From the NCBI RefSeq assembly GCF_007830115.1, contig NZ_VLKP01000008.1:62001-126000 (forward strand): a stretch of DNA of 64,000 bases, written 5' to 3'. The position numbers and the translations under genes were made by a program. The first letter of the stretch is position 1. Every line of letters begins with the position of its first letter. Positions 46,727-56,441 of this stretch are shown here, one piece after another. The notes below the pieces were generated by a model. It was given only the letters and a program-made list of their open reading frames with translations, was not told the DNA's origin and made no database searches. This DNA comes from Aerolutibacter ruishenii (GTDB lineage: Bacteria; Pseudomonadota; Gammaproteobacteria; Xanthomonadales; Xanthomonadaceae).

Positions 46727-47388
46727 GGCGGGGCGAGGTGGCCGTCGGCGGTCAGTTGCAGGGGGGATGCCAGGATCGCACCGTCATGTTGCACGCCGTC
46801 GGGGCCGAGTCCGATCCTGCCGGCGGCCAGTTCGCGCAGCGTGGCCAGCAGCAGCGGGTGCTCGCGTTCCAGCACGCGCGCGGCAAGGCGTTCGGCATCG
46901 TCGCCGGGCACCACCGGCACGCGGGCCTGGGCGATCACCGGACCGCCATCCAGTTCGGCGGTGACGAAATGCACGCTGGCACCATGTTCGGCCACGCCCG
47001 CGTCCAGCGCCTGCTGGTGCGTGTGCAGGCCCTTGAAGGCGGGCAGCAGGGAGGGGTGGATGTTGATGATCCGCCCTGCACGGGGGGTGACGGCGTCGGC
47101 GCTCATGAGCCGCATGTATCCCGCACAGACGATGAGGTCGGGATGAACGGCGTCGACGAGGCTGAACATCGCTTCATCGAACGCCTCGCGGGTGGGGTAG
47201 TCCTTGGCGCTGATTGCGGTGGCGGGCACGCAGGTGGCGCGCGCGTGTTCCAGCGCGGTGGCTTTGGCCCGGTCGGAAAACACGCCGGCCACGTGGGCAT
47301 CGAGCTCGCCGCGCGCGATCGCCTCAAGGATGGCGCGCAGGTTGCTGCCGCGGCCGGAGGCCAGCACGGCCAGTCGCAAAGCGGACAT
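46723..47388 (-). CDS. purN: Phosphoribosylglycinamide formyltransferase
   Basis: 221-aa folate-dependent GAR transformylase, step 3 of purine synthesis. N-terminal phosphate-binding loop LAVLASGRGSNLRAILEAI, catalytic region INIHPSLLPAFKGLHTHQQALDAGVAEHGASVHFV (Asn-His-Ser pattern) and DGGPVIAQARVPV. The ATG at 47388 has GGAGG upstream (complement of 47396-47400) and starts the fold; the frame extends upstream without function. Follows purM by 82 bp. Confidence 0.95.
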   Translation of the reverse strand: MSALRLAVLASGRGSNLRAILEAIARGELDAHVAGVFSDRAKATALEHARATCVPATAISAKDYPTREAFDEAMFSLVDAVHPDLIVCAGYMRLMSADAVTPRAGRIINIHPSLLPAFKGLHTHQQALDAGVAEHGASVHFVTAELDGGPVIAQARVPVVPGDDAERLAARVLEREHPLLLATLRELAAGRIGLGPDGVQHDGAILASPLQLTADGHLAPP

Positions 47389-47470
47389 CAACCCGCCTCC
47401 CTGGAAGCGGTGATGGGCGCGCGTGCGGGGCGACCGTCCGCGGCCCGGCAGCAGGTCCTGGGCCCAGGCA

Positions 47471-48544
47471 TCAGCGGATGCGCAGGCGCTCGCCGGTACC
47501 CGCTGCGGTGACCTGGCCGATCTGCCAATGCGCCAGGCCGAGGCGGTCGAGGTCGGCACCGATCGCCGCGACGTCACCGGGCGCGACCATCAGCACGAAG
47601 CCGATGCCGCAGTTGAAGGTGCGCCACATCTCCTCGCGCGGCACGTTGCCTTCGCGCTGCAGCCAGTCGAACACCGGCGGCAGCGGCCAGGCCGACGTGT
47701 CGATCGCCAGGCCCAGCGGCTGCGGCACCACGCGGATGATCTTTTCGACCAGGGCACCGCCGGTGACGTGGGCCATGGCGTGGATGTCGTGCCGGGCGAG
47801 CAGTTCCAGCACCGGCTTGACGTAGATGCGGGTGGGTTCCATCAGCGCGTCGGCCAGCTTCACGCCGCCGACGTCGAGGTCGAACGGGTTGCCGGCGCGG
47901 GCGAGGATCTTGCGGACCAGCGAGTAGCCGTTGGAGTGCGGGCCGCTGGAGGCGATGCCGACCAGCACGTCGCCCTCTCGCACCTTGCTGCCGTCGATGA
48001 GGCGGGACTTCTCCACCGCGCCGACGGTGAAGCCGGCCAGGTCGTACTCGCCCGGCGGGTACATGTCGGGCATTTCGGCGGTCTCGCCGCCGATCAGCGC
48101 GCAACCGGCGATCTCGCAGCCCTTGGCGATGCCGCCGACCACGTCCACCGTGGTGGCCACGTCGAGCTTGCCGGTGGCGAAGTAGTCGAGGAAAAACAGC
48201 GGCTCGGCGCCCTGCACCAGCACGTCGTTGACGCACATGGCGACCAGGTCCTGCCCGATGGTGTCGTGGCGGCCCAACTGCTTGGCCAGGATCAGCTTGG
48301 TGCCCACGCCGTCCGTGCCGGAAACCATGACCGGCTCCTTGTACTTGCCCGACAGGTCGAACAGGCCGCCGAAGCCACCGATGCCGCCGCCCAGCACTTC
48401 AGGGCGCAGGGTGCGCTTGATGGCTGGTTTGATGCGTTCGACGACTTCGTTGCCCGCGTCGATGTCGACGCCGGCGTCACGGTAGGTAAGCGGGGTGGGG
48501 CTCGTCACGGCGGGCTCGGCGGTGGCGGTGGGGAAGTCGGGCAT
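47471..48544 (-). CDS. purM: Phosphoribosylformylglycinamidine cyclo-ligase
   Basis: 357-aa AIR synthetase. Signature segments are [89 protein letters not shown] and [18 protein letters not shown] 10-15-residue N-terminal extension precedes the conserved start. The ATG at 48544 was chosen over the longer open frame, which crosses the divergent promoter region of the DUF2066 gene. Transcribed with purN and probably the DUF3108 pair. Confidence 0.96.
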   Translation of the reverse strand: MPDFPTATAEPAVTSPTPLTYRDAGVDIDAGNEVVERIKPAIKRTLRPEVLGGGIGGFGGLFDLSGKYKEPVMVSGTDGVGTKLILAKQLGRHDTIGQDLVAMCVNDVLVQGAEPLFFLDYFATGKLDVATTVDVVGGIAKGCEIAGCALIGGETAEMPDMYPPGEYDLAGFTVGAVEKSRLIDGSKVREGDVLVGIASSGPHSNGYSLVRKILARAGNPFDLDVGGVKLADALMEPTRIYVKPVLELLARHDIHAMAHVTGGALVEKIIRVVPQPLGLAIDTSAWPLPPVFDWLQREGNVPREEMWRTFNCGIGFVLMVAPGDVAAIGADLDRLGLAHWQIGQVTAAGTGERLRIR

Positions 48545-48730
48545 TTTAGCAGCCGGCTGGGCCGGGATTGGCGGATAAGCGTCACTCGGGTGCGGCGCCG
48601 GGTTGGTGGAGCGTAGCCAGTGCGGGAGTACCCGGTTGGCGGCTCCCCTGGGCCCTCGACTGCCGTCAATGGACGGATCACCCGGCGTGGGGCACCATTT
48701 CCCGACGATTCCAGCCACCTAGGGAAGGCG

Positions 48731-49801
48731 ATGCTCCGCGCAATCCGACTGTTTTGGGCCATCGCGTTGCTGGCGATGGCGTTCGGTGCCGCCGCGCAGC
48801 GCGTGGAAGGCGACCGTGCGCGGGCCGAAGGACCGTATGCCGCCGAGGTCAGGGTCAATGGCCAGGGTGAGCCCGAGCGCAACAACGCCTTCGTGCGCGC
48901 GCTGGTGCAGGTGCTGGCGCGGCTGTCGGGCGACAACGCGGTGGCCTCGCGCCCGGGCATGCGCCAGGAGCTGGCCTCGGCCAGGGACCTGGTGGAGAGC
49001 TACGACTACCGACAGGACGAAGGGGTATCCGCGCGTGGCGCGCCCACCTTCGGCACGGTGCTGGTGGTGCGCTTCGACCCGGAAGCAGTGGATGAACTGG
49101 CGGCCATCGTTGGCCTGCCGATCTGGCCGATGCCGCGGCCCAAGCCGGTGCTGTGGCTGGCGATCGACGACGGGTCGGGGCCGCGATTGGCCGGCCTGCC
49201 GCAGGCCAACGCGACGCGTCCGGCGCTGGATCGCGCCAAGGATCGTGGCTTCGCGCTGGGCCTGCCGGCCGCCACCGCCGCCGAACAGGCCGTGGTGGGC
49301 GCGATCTGGCGTGGCGACACCGCTGCGGTGGCCCGTGCGTCGGCGCGCTACAGCCCGCCGATGCAACTGGTGGGCAAGCTGTACCGGGTGAAGGAAGGCT
49401 GGCAGGCCGACTGGATCTTCGTCGACGGCGGCAAGGTCCTGTCGCGCTGGACCGAGAAGCATGCCGACGCACGCCGGGTAATGGCCGCGGGTGCCGACGG
49501 TGCGGCCAACGCGCTGGTGCGGCGCTACGCCAAACGAGGCACCGGCAAGGGCATGGGGCCGGCGGGCACCTATCAGGTGACCTTCAATGGAATTGGCAGT
49601 GCCGATGCCTACATCCGTCTGGTGGGCTACCTGGAGAAGCTGACGGTGGTGGGGCGGATCACGCCCGTGCGCGCCGTGCCGGGCAGCGTGGCCTTCGACC
49701 TCGAGCTGTCGACCGGCCTGCCGGGGCTCCGCCGCGCGGTGGCCCGCGACGACGTGCTGCTCGCCGAGGAAGGCGATGAAGCCGCGTACCGGGTGCGCTG
49801 A
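48731..49801 (+). CDS. DUF2066 exported protein
   Basis: 356 aa with a signal peptide (residues 1-22, MLRAIRLFWAIALLAMAFGAAA). Family features: VEGDRARAEGPYAAEVRVNGQGEPERNNAFVRALVQVLARLSGD, TFGTVLVVRFDPEAVDELAAIVGLPIW, and PRPKPVLWLAIDDG. Function unknown, but it is nearly always divergent from purM and upstream of perM and hda, as here. GGGAAGG 4 nt before the ATG serves as SD. It precedes perM by 3 bp. Confidence 0.87.
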   Translation: MLRAIRLFWAIALLAMAFGAAAQRVEGDRARAEGPYAAEVRVNGQGEPERNNAFVRALVQVLARLSGDNAVASRPGMRQELASARDLVESYDYRQDEGVSARGAPTFGTVLVVRFDPEAVDELAAIVGLPIWPMPRPKPVLWLAIDDGSGPRLAGLPQANATRPALDRAKDRGFALGLPAATAAEQAVVGAIWRGDTAAVARASARYSPPMQLVGKLYRVKEGWQADWIFVDGGKVLSRWTEKHADARRVMAAGADGAANALVRRYAKRGTGKGMGPAGTYQVTFNGIGSADAYIRLVGYLEKLTVVGRITPVRAVPGSVAFDLELSTGLPGLRRAVARDDVLLAEEGDEAAYRVR

Positions 49802-49804
49802 CCG

Positions 49805-50956
49805 ATGACTGACATGGATCCGATCCAGGAAATCGCGCAGTTCTTCCGTCGCCTGAAGTGGACGGCGATGGCCGCGGTCGTGTGCTGGCTGCTGTGGCTG
49901 CTGGCGCCGGTACTGACTCCGTTCGTGCTGGCCGCGTTGCTGGGCTGGCTGGGCGATCCGCTGGTGGACAAGCTGCAGGCGCGCGGCCGTTCGCGCAACT
50001 TCGCGGTCGGGCTGGTGTTCACTGGCATGATCGTGCTGCTGCTGGTGGCGCTGGTGCTGCTGGTGCCCACCATCGAGCGCCAGGTGCTGACGCTGTGGGA
50101 GTCGCTTCCAACCTATCGCGACTGGCTGATGCTGACCGCGTTGCCGTGGGTGGAGGCGCGTACCGGGCTGGAAATCACCCAGTGGCTGGACCTGAGCCAC
50201 CTGTTCGAGCTGATCCGCGGCAACTGGGAGCGCGCGGGCGGCGTGGCGACCACGCTGCTGGGCTACATGTCGCGATCGGGCTTCGCGCTGCTGACGATGG
50301 TGGCCAATGCGGCACTGCTGCCGGTGCTGACCTTCTTCTTCCTGCGCGACTGGGACGTGCTGGTGGAACGCATCGCGGCGCTGATTCCGCGTGACCACCT
50401 GGGCACGGCCTCGCGCCTTGCGCGCGACACCAGCGACGTCCTCGGCGCGTTCCTGCGCGGTCAGTTCCTGGTGATGCTGATCCTGGGCGTGATGTATGGC
50501 CTGGGGCTGTGGGCGGTCGGGCTGGACCTGGGCATCCTGATCGGTATCGTCGCGGGCCTGTTCACCTTCATTCCCTACCTGGGGCCGACCAGCGGCATCA
50601 TCCTTGGCAGCATCGCGGCGCTGGTGCAATACGGCGACTGGCAGCATGTCGCCGGGGTGCTGGCGGTGTTCGGCATCGGCCAGGTGATCGAGACCTACGG
50701 GCTGACGCCCAAGCTGGTGGGCGACCGCATAGGGCTGCATCCGGTGGCGGTGATCTTCGCGGTGATGGCCGGTGGCCAGTTGTTCGGCTTCCTGGGCATG
50801 CTGCTGGCGCTGCCGTTGGCGGCGGTGATCAACGTGCTGCTGCGCTTCGCGCATGAGCGTTACGTGGCCAGCCGGCTGTATGCCGGCACGCAGTCGGCCA
50901 TCGTGCTGGAGGCGACGGCGCACCACACGCATCCGCCGGAGCACGGCCAGGGGTGA
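49805..50956 (+). CDS. AI-2E family transporter (PerM-like)
   Basis: 383-aa membrane protein with about seven to eight hydrophobic helices and the family end pattern LFTFIPYLGPTSGIILGSIAALVQYG, VIETYGLTPKLVGDRIGLHPVAVIFAVMAGGQLFGFLGMLLALPLAAVINVLLRFAHERY. Members are linked to autoinducer export, Na+/H+ exchange or unknown solutes; the substrate cannot be assigned here. It overlaps hda by 4 nt, a conserved pairing in proteobacteria. Confidence 0.9.
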   Translation: MTDMDPIQEIAQFFRRLKWTAMAAVVCWLLWLLAPVLTPFVLAALLGWLGDPLVDKLQARGRSRNFAVGLVFTGMIVLLLVALVLLVPTIERQVLTLWESLPTYRDWLMLTALPWVEARTGLEITQWLDLSHLFELIRGNWERAGGVATTLLGYMSRSGFALLTMVANAALLPVLTFFFLRDWDVLVERIAALIPRDHLGTASRLARDTSDVLGAFLRGQFLVMLILGVMYGLGLWAVGLDLGILIGIVAGLFTFIPYLGPTSGIILGSIAALVQYGDWQHVAGVLAVFGIGQVIETYGLTPKLVGDRIGLHPVAVIFAVMAGGQLFGFLGMLLALPLAAVINVLLRFAHERYVASRLYAGTQSAIVLEATAHHTHPPEHGQG

Positions 50957-51669
50957 GCGTGTCCGGAGGAAGTGGGCCCGCCGTGCCGCAATTGCCATTG
51001 GCCCTGCGCTACCCGCCGGACCAGCGGTTGGACACCTACGTGACGGCCGAGCCGGGCGTGACCGCGCTGGTGCAGGCTGCAGCGACCGAGGGCGGTGACT
51101 GGCTGTACCTGTCGGGGCCGCCGGGCGTGGGCAAGACCCATTTGCTGCTGGCGGCCTGTGCCGCGGCCGAAGGTGTCGGGCGCCGAGCGGCCTACCTGCC
51201 GCTGGGGGCGGCGGCCGGGCGCCTGCGCGAGGCGTTGCAGGCGCTGGAAGGCAACGATCTGCTGGCGCTGGACGGGCTGGAGCGCATTGCCGGCAATCGC
51301 GACGACGAGGTGGCGCTGTTCGATGCCCACAACCGCGCGCGGGCTGCGGGCACCACGGTGCTGTACGCGGCGCAGGGCCATCCCGATGCGCTGGGGCTGG
51401 CGTTGCCTGACTTGCGGTCACGCCTGCAGCAGTGCACGCGCCTCGTGCTGGCACCGCTGGACGACACCGGCCGTCGCGAGGTGCTGCGCCAGCGCGCGCA
51501 GCGCCGGGGACTGGTGCTGGAGGAGGCGGCGCTGGACTGGCTGCTCAAGCGCGTGGACCGCGACCTGGTGGGGCTGACCGGTGTGTTGGACCGCCTGGAC
51601 CGCGCATCGCTGGCGGCCCAGCGGCGTTTGACGGTGCCGTTCCTGCGGCAGGTGCTGGGCGCGGACTGA
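50953..51669 (+). CDS. hda: DnaA inactivator Hda
   Basis: 238-aa AAA+ protein without a DNA-binding domain, which with the beta clamp stimulates ATP hydrolysis by DnaA. The start QLPLALRYPPDQRLDTYV holds the clamp-binding-type hydrophobic motif (QLPLAL), the Walker A loop is LSGPPGVGKTHLLLAA, Walker B DLLALDGLERIAG, and sensor II lies in the C-terminal helical bundle. Last gene of the DUF2066-perM-hda unit. Confidence 0.93.
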   Translation: MSVSGGSGPAVPQLPLALRYPPDQRLDTYVTAEPGVTALVQAAATEGGDWLYLSGPPGVGKTHLLLAACAAAEGVGRRAAYLPLGAAAGRLREALQALEGNDLLALDGLERIAGNRDDEVALFDAHNRARAAGTTVLYAAQGHPDALGLALPDLRSRLQQCTRLVLAPLDDTGRREVLRQRAQRRGLVLEEAALDWLLKRVDRDLVGLTGVLDRLDRASLAAQRRLTVPFLRQVLGAD

Positions 51670-51714
51670 GCACGGCGACGGCGCTGCACGGAGCGGGGCC
51701 GCGCCAGAACGTGC

Positions 51715-52443
51715 TCAGGTGGCGGTTGCCCGCAACGCCGCATCGAGCTGCGCCAACCGCTCCGGCGTGCCGACGTCGGTCCACGGGCCGCGGTGGTGGC
51801 AGCCGCTGACACGGCCGGCCTGCATGGCATTTCGAAGCAGCGGTGCGAGCTTGAAGCGCGGCGGCGTTTCGTCCGCACCAGGCTCATCGCCGATGGTGGT
51901 GCGCCAGTCGTCGAAGAGAGAGGCGCGGTAGACGCCAATCCCCGCAAACGTAAGGCGTGCAGCCAGGGAGGAGCTGCCTTCGACGTGGTCGTGCACATGG
52001 CCATCGTCGCGCAGGATGAAATCTCCGTTTGGGTGGTGCGTAGGGTTGTCGACCAGCACCAGGTGCGCATCGCCGGCCGGTTCGCGCGGCAGGGCGGCGA
52101 AGTCGATATCGGTCCAGATGTCGCCGTTGACAGCAAGGAACGGGGCATCGCCCAGCAGCGTACGCGCGTGCCACATGCCGCCGCCGGTTTCGAGCGGCGT
52201 CGGGCCTTCGTAGGAGTAATGCAGGCGCACGCCCCAGTGCGCGCCGTCGCCCAGCGTTTCCGGGAACCGTTCGGCCAGCCAGCTGGTGTTGACCACGATG
52301 TCGCGCACGCCCATCGCCGCGAGCTTCTCGATATGCCAGGCGATCAGTGGTTTGCCGCCGGCCAGCAGCAGCGGCTTGGGCGTGGTGTTGGTCAGCGGGC
52401 GCATCCGCTCGCCCAGTCCGGCGGCGAGGATCAGCGCCTTCAT
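51715..52443 (-). CDS. murU: N-acetylmuramate 1-phosphate uridylyltransferase
   Basis: 242-aa sugar nucleotidyltransferase. It starts with LILAAGLGERMRPLTNTTPKPLL (nucleotide-binding G-x-G-x-R and PKPLL) and has LAVNGDIWTDIDF (metal Asp) and GPWTDVGTPERL. Paired with the kinase amgK it forms the anhydro-recycling route MurNAc -> MurNAc-1-P -> UDP-MurNAc, bypassing MurA and thus fosfomycin in Pseudomonas. Its start overlaps the amgK stop by 4 nt. Confidence 0.9.
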   Translation of the reverse strand: MKALILAAGLGERMRPLTNTTPKPLLLAGGKPLIAWHIEKLAAMGVRDIVVNTSWLAERFPETLGDGAHWGVRLHYSYEGPTPLETGGGMWHARTLLGDAPFLAVNGDIWTDIDFAALPREPAGDAHLVLVDNPTHHPNGDFILRDDGHVHDHVEGSSSLAARLTFAGIGVYRASLFDDWRTTIGDEPGADETPPRFKLAPLLRNAMQAGRVSGCHHRGPWTDVGTPERLAQLDAALRATAT

Positions 52444-53495
52444 CCGCCCATGCCTTCCTGGCCGCGCGCCAGTTCGACCAGGGCCGGCTTGACGCGTTGT
52501 TCGATGACTTCGGCCAGCGGCGCCAGTTCCGGATAGCGCGGCAGCACGGCGTCGAGGTAGGTGAAGAAACGCGGCACGTCGGCGAGGTACTTGGGTTTGC
52601 CGTCGCGGTGCCAGAGGCGGGCGAAGATGCCGATGACCTTGAGGTGGCGCTGCACGCCGATCCAGTCGGCGTCGCGACGGAAGCGGGCGCGGTCTGGAAC
52701 CGGCAGGCCGGCGGCGGTGGCGCGGGCGTGGTAGTGGTCCAGCCAGCCATCGACCTTGGCCTCGGGCCAGCTGAGGAAGGCGTCCTTGAACAGGCTGAGC
52801 GCGTCGTAGGCAATCGGGCCGCGCACCGCGTCCTGGAAGTCGAGCACGGCGGGACCGTTGGCGACGGGCATCAGGTTGCGCGGCATGAAGTCGCGGTGCA
52901 CCAGTACCTGCGGCTGCGCCAGGGCGACGTCGATCAGGCGGCGGTAGACCAGGTCGAGCCGGTCCATGTCGCCGCAGTCCAGCGACAGGCCGAGGTGGTG
53001 GCCGAGGTACCACCCGTCGAACAGCCGCAGCTCGCGCGCGAGCAGGGCCTCGTCGTAGACGGGCAGTCCGGGCGGGCAGGGAATGGCTTGCAGCTTGAGC
53101 AACTGGGTGATGGCATCGTCGAACAGCGCGTCGGCGTTGTGCAGGCCGATCACATGCAGGTAGGTGTCGGCGCCGAGGTCTTCCAGCAGCAGGAAACCGG
53201 CGTCCTCGTCGCGCGCCAGCACGTTGGGCACGCGCACGCCGCCTGATTGCAGCAGGTCGCGGACGCGCAGCCAGGGGCGCACGTCTTCCTTGTCCGGCGG
53301 CGAGTCCATGACGATGACGCTGGCGGCATTGGTGCCGGGCATGCTGCCGGGCGCGACGGCGCCGCGCCAGTAGCTGCGGAAGCCGGCGTCCATGGAGGCG
53401 CGGTGCAGGTCGAAGTTGGCGTCGCCGGTGACGGTGCAGGCCCAGTCGAGGCGGGCGGTGTCGCGCGCGATGGGCGCGCTGTCGGTATGGCTCAT
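52440..53495 (-). CDS. amgK: N-acetylmuramate/N-acetylglucosamine kinase
   Basis: 351-aa aminoglycoside-phosphotransferase-fold sugar kinase. The catalytic Brenner motif is VLVHRDFMPRNLMPV and the Mg2+-binding Asp is in VLDFQDAVRGPIAYD; the N-terminal lobe has VIVMDSPPDKEDVRP. It adds phosphate to the anomeric position of MurNAc or GlcNAc in cell-wall recycling. It is the first gene of the amgK-murU pair. Confidence 0.9.
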   Translation of the reverse strand: MSHTDSAPIARDTARLDWACTVTGDANFDLHRASMDAGFRSYWRGAVAPGSMPGTNAASVIVMDSPPDKEDVRPWLRVRDLLQSGGVRVPNVLARDEDAGFLLLEDLGADTYLHVIGLHNADALFDDAITQLLKLQAIPCPPGLPVYDEALLARELRLFDGWYLGHHLGLSLDCGDMDRLDLVYRRLIDVALAQPQVLVHRDFMPRNLMPVANGPAVLDFQDAVRGPIAYDALSLFKDAFLSWPEAKVDGWLDHYHARATAAGLPVPDRARFRRDADWIGVQRHLKVIGIFARLWHRDGKPKYLADVPRFFTYLDAVLPRYPELAPLAEVIEQRVKPALVELARGQEGMGG

Positions 53496-53649
53496 GAAGG
53501 CTCCGGCGGCAGCGGGGGCTGCACAACTGCAAAGCGTAGCGCAGCCGGCGCGGGATGCGGGCTGTCGGCCTTCACGCGGGAGCGGCGTCAGGGAGCCAGA
53601 TGCAATCGCCCCGGGCGGGCCGGGGCGGATTCAGGCGGGTTTGGCGCAA

Positions 53650-54633
53650 TCAGGCAGCCTTCGCGGGAGCGGTCGATTCCAGCGACGCCAGCCACTCGTC
53701 GTCCGAGCCTTCGTTGACGCCTTCGAACAACACCGTGGACAGGTAGCGCTCGCCGGTGTCGGGCAGCATCGCCAACAGCACCGAGCCTTCCGGCGCGGAC
53801 TCGGCCACGCGCAGCGCGGCGGCCACGGTGGCTCCGGCGGAGATGCCGACGAACAGGCCTTCTTCCGCGGCGAGGCGGCGGGCGGTGTCGCGCGCCAGGG
53901 TGTCGTCCACCGGCAGGATCTCGTCGGCGATGCCGCGGTTGAGCACGCCGGGGATGAAGTCCGGGGTCCAGCCCTGGATCTTGTGTGGCTGCCATTCCTT
54001 GCCGGAGAGCAGTGCCGCGCCGGCTGGCTCGGTGGCGATGATCTTCAGCTCCGGGCGGGCCAGCTTGAGCACTTCGCCGGCGCCGGTGATGGTGCCGCCG
54101 GTGCCCCAGCCGCTGACGAAATAATCCAGACGCTTGCCGGCGAAGTCGCGCAGGATTTCCGGGCCGGTGGTGCTGCGGTGGTAGGCGGGGTTGGCCGGGT
54201 TCTCGAACTGGTTGGCGAGGAACCAGCCGTGCTTCTCGGCCAGTTCGGCGGCCTTGCGCACCATGCCGGTGCCGCGCTCGGCAGCGGGGGTGAGAATGAC
54301 CCTGGCGCCGTAGGCGCGCATCAGCTTGCGCCGTTCGATCGAGAACGTCTCGGTCATCACCGCGACGAACGGGTAACCGCGCGCGGCGGCGACCATGGCC
54401 AGGGCGATGCCGGTGTTGCCGGAGGTGGCTTCGACGATGGTCTGGCCGGGCTTGAGCACGCCGCGGCGCTCGGCGTCGAGTACGACCGCAAGTGCCAGGC
54501 GGTCCTTGACCGAGCCGGCCGGATTGAACGCTTCGACCTTGGCATAGAGGGCGGCGTGCTTGGGCGCGATGCGGTTGAGGCGGACGATCGGCGTGTTGCC
54601 GACGGTGTCGAGGATGCTGTCGTAGAGGGCCAT
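53650..54633 (-). CDS. cysK: Cysteine synthase A
   Basis: 327-aa PLP enzyme joining O-acetylserine and sulfide. The PLP Lys is in NPAGSVKDRLAL, substrate loop SGNTGIALAMVAAARGY, phosphate loop GWGTGGTITGAGEVLK. The C-terminal region (GISAGATVAAALRVAE) is typical for CysK. It is the final step of the assimilation region whose other genes occupy 54.7-64 kb. It lies 101 bp downstream of cysG on the same strand. CysM activity cannot be excluded but the motif set favours CysK. Confidence 0.95.
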   Translation of the reverse strand: MALYDSILDTVGNTPIVRLNRIAPKHAALYAKVEAFNPAGSVKDRLALAVVLDAERRGVLKPGQTIVEATSGNTGIALAMVAAARGYPFVAVMTETFSIERRKLMRAYGARVILTPAAERGTGMVRKAAELAEKHGWFLANQFENPANPAYHRSTTGPEILRDFAGKRLDYFVSGWGTGGTITGAGEVLKLARPELKIIATEPAGAALLSGKEWQPHKIQGWTPDFIPGVLNRGIADEILPVDDTLARDTARRLAAEEGLFVGISAGATVAAALRVAESAPEGSVLLAMLPDTGERYLSTVLFEGVNEGSDDEWLASLESTAPAKAA

Positions 54634-54734
54634 GGGGTGTCCTTCGAAAGAGGCTGTGGGGTCAGCGGCGTACTGGCGTATGCGGCGGCGAAATACGGTT
54701 CGCGCTCAACATCGGAGGCGGGGAGGCTGGGGAT

Positions 54735-56195
54735 TCACGCGGCCCGCTCCAGCTGTTCGTCGAGATGGCCGGCACCCAGCTGATCGCCCACCGGCGCGGC
54801 ACCGAACCAGTGCAGACGGATTGCCAGTGCGGCTACTTCGCCCAGCACCAGTAACGCGGGCGATTGCACGGCATGTTCTTCGGCCAGGTGCGGCAGGCGT
54901 TCGAGTGTGCCAACGATGACGCGCTGTTCAGGGCGCGAGCCGTTTTCGATTAGCGCGAAGGGCGTGGCGGCATCGCGCCCGTGGGTCAGCAATCGCTCGC
55001 GAAGTTGCGGCAGGCCAGCGACGCCCATGTAGACCGCCAGCGTCTGCCGCTCGGCGGCCAGCGACGCCCAGTCGATGGCGTCGGCGGAGTCCTTGGCATG
55101 TGCGGTGACGAAACGCACCGATTGCGCGTGGTCGCGGTGCGTCAGCGGGATGCCGGCGTAGGCACCGCAGGCCAATGCCGCGGTGATGCCCGGCACCACT
55201 TCGAAGGCGATGCCGTGCGAATGCAGGAACTCCAACTCTTCACCGCCGCGGCCGAACACGAAGCCATCGCCGCCCTTGAGTCGCACCACGCGCTTGCCGG
55301 CGCGCGCATGTTCCAGCATCAGCGCGTGAATGCCATCCTGGGTGACATGGTGGTGGCCGGCCTGCTTGCCCACTTCGATGCGCTCGGCGTCGCGGCGGGC
55401 GAGTGCGAGCACGTCGTGGCTGACCAGCCGGTCGTGCAGGATCACATCGGCCTCGTTGAGCAGGCGCAGGCCGCGCAAGGTCAACAAACCGGCGTCGCCG
55501 GGGCCGGCCCCAACCAGGGCGACGCGGCCCGCCGGGGGAACGCCTTCGGCCTGGCGAGCGCTTTCGGTCAGCTGTGCTAGCAGGCTGCGTTCGGCGGCCA
55601 CGGTGTCGCCACGACGCAGCAGGGTGGGTACATCGCCCTTCAACAGGCGCTCGAAGAAGCGGCGGCGCGTGCCGAGGTCGGTCAACCGTTCGCGGATGGT
55701 GCTGCGTAGGCGGGTAAGCAGATGGGCCAATGCACCGAGCGACTCGTCGAACTGCGTCTCCAGCTGCTCGCGTACGTGGCGGGCCAGCATGGGCGCGCCG
55801 CCACCGCTGGAAATTGCGATCTGCAGCGGGCCTCGCTCCACCCGCGACGGTACCTGCACGCTGGACAGCGCCGCGTCGTCGACCACGTTGACCCAGATGC
55901 GGCGTGCTTCGCCGGCCACGGCCACCGCACGGTTCACTGCCGGCAGGTCGGTGGCCGCGAAGGCCAGCCAGGCACCGTCGAGCCAGTTGGGGTCGAACGT
56001 GCCGGCGAGGTGACGGATGGTTCCCTGCCGGGCCAGTTCGGCCAGGCCCGGCTCGAGCACGGGGGCGCCCACGACGACCTTGGCGCCGGCCTCCAACAGG
56101 GCACCCACCTTGCGCCGCGCCACGCTGCCGCCGCCGACCACCACGGCGGTGCGTCCGGACAAATCGATGAACAGCGGAAACAGCGGGGTGGCCAT
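54735..56195 (-). CDS. cysG: Siroheme synthase (trifunctional)
   Basis: 486-aa fusion. The N-terminal dehydrogenase/ferrochelatase part starts [34 protein letters not shown] and has [19 protein letters not shown]; the C-terminal uroporphyrinogen III methyltransferase begins about residue 225 ([24 protein letters not shown]) with [17 protein letters not shown]. It makes the siroheme needed by CysI. The 246 bp upstream are shared with the divergent regulator and contain a candidate motif (56284-56291). Confidence 0.96.
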   Translation of the reverse strand: MATPLFPLFIDLSGRTAVVVGGGSVARRKVGALLEAGAKVVVGAPVLEPGLAELARQGTIRHLAGTFDPNWLDGAWLAFAATDLPAVNRAVAVAGEARRIWVNVVDDAALSSVQVPSRVERGPLQIAISSGGGAPMLARHVREQLETQFDESLGALAHLLTRLRSTIRERLTDLGTRRRFFERLLKGDVPTLLRRGDTVAAERSLLAQLTESARQAEGVPPAGRVALVGAGPGDAGLLTLRGLRLLNEADVILHDRLVSHDVLALARRDAERIEVGKQAGHHHVTQDGIHALMLEHARAGKRVVRLKGGDGFVFGRGGEELEFLHSHGIAFEVVPGITAALACGAYAGIPLTHRDHAQSVRFVTAHAKDSADAIDWASLAAERQTLAVYMGVAGLPQLRERLLTHGRDAATPFALIENGSRPEQRVIVGTLERLPHLAEEHAVQSPALLVLGEVAALAIRLHWFGAAPVGDQLGAGHLDEQLERAA

Positions 56196-56283
56196 GGCAA
56201 CAGGGTGGAAGCGGGGTCTTCGACGCTAAGCACCCGCGTCCGTGGGGGGAAATGACATCCGAGTCTTGCCTTATTCCTCAAAT

Positions 56284-56291
56284 GCATAAGC
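56284..56291. promoter_or_regulatory. Candidate regulator motif in cysG/cysB intergenic region
   Basis: GCATAAGC is embedded in a larger dyad (CTTAT at 56270-56274 with ATAAG at 56286-56290). The same 8-mer appears, in the opposite orientation, at 62029-62036 upstream of cysJ. This is suggestive of a common CysB-type site but rests on only two occurrences. Confidence 0.25.
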
Positions 56292-56441
56292 ATTGGACCG
56301 GATGGCGTTGGCGGCGTAGGGTTAGAATCGTTTCATCAAAATGAAGAGATGAATTATGAACCGCCCAGCCCTCCTGCCGTGTCGCCCGTGGCCGTCGTCT
56401 GCTCCCCGTTCCGATCCACGATCTGCCAGGACACCGCTCTC

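Noticed and set aside
48719-51454. A 911-codon minus-strand frame opposite DUF2066, perM and hda
   Set aside because: Composition is Arg/Gln/His-rich with no domain; it mirrors real genes on the plus strand.
51715-53532. Possible AmgK-MurU fusion suggested by one uninterrupted frame
   Set aside because: The murU frame is open upstream, but the kinase is encoded in another frame; separate genes with a 4-nt overlap explain the data.
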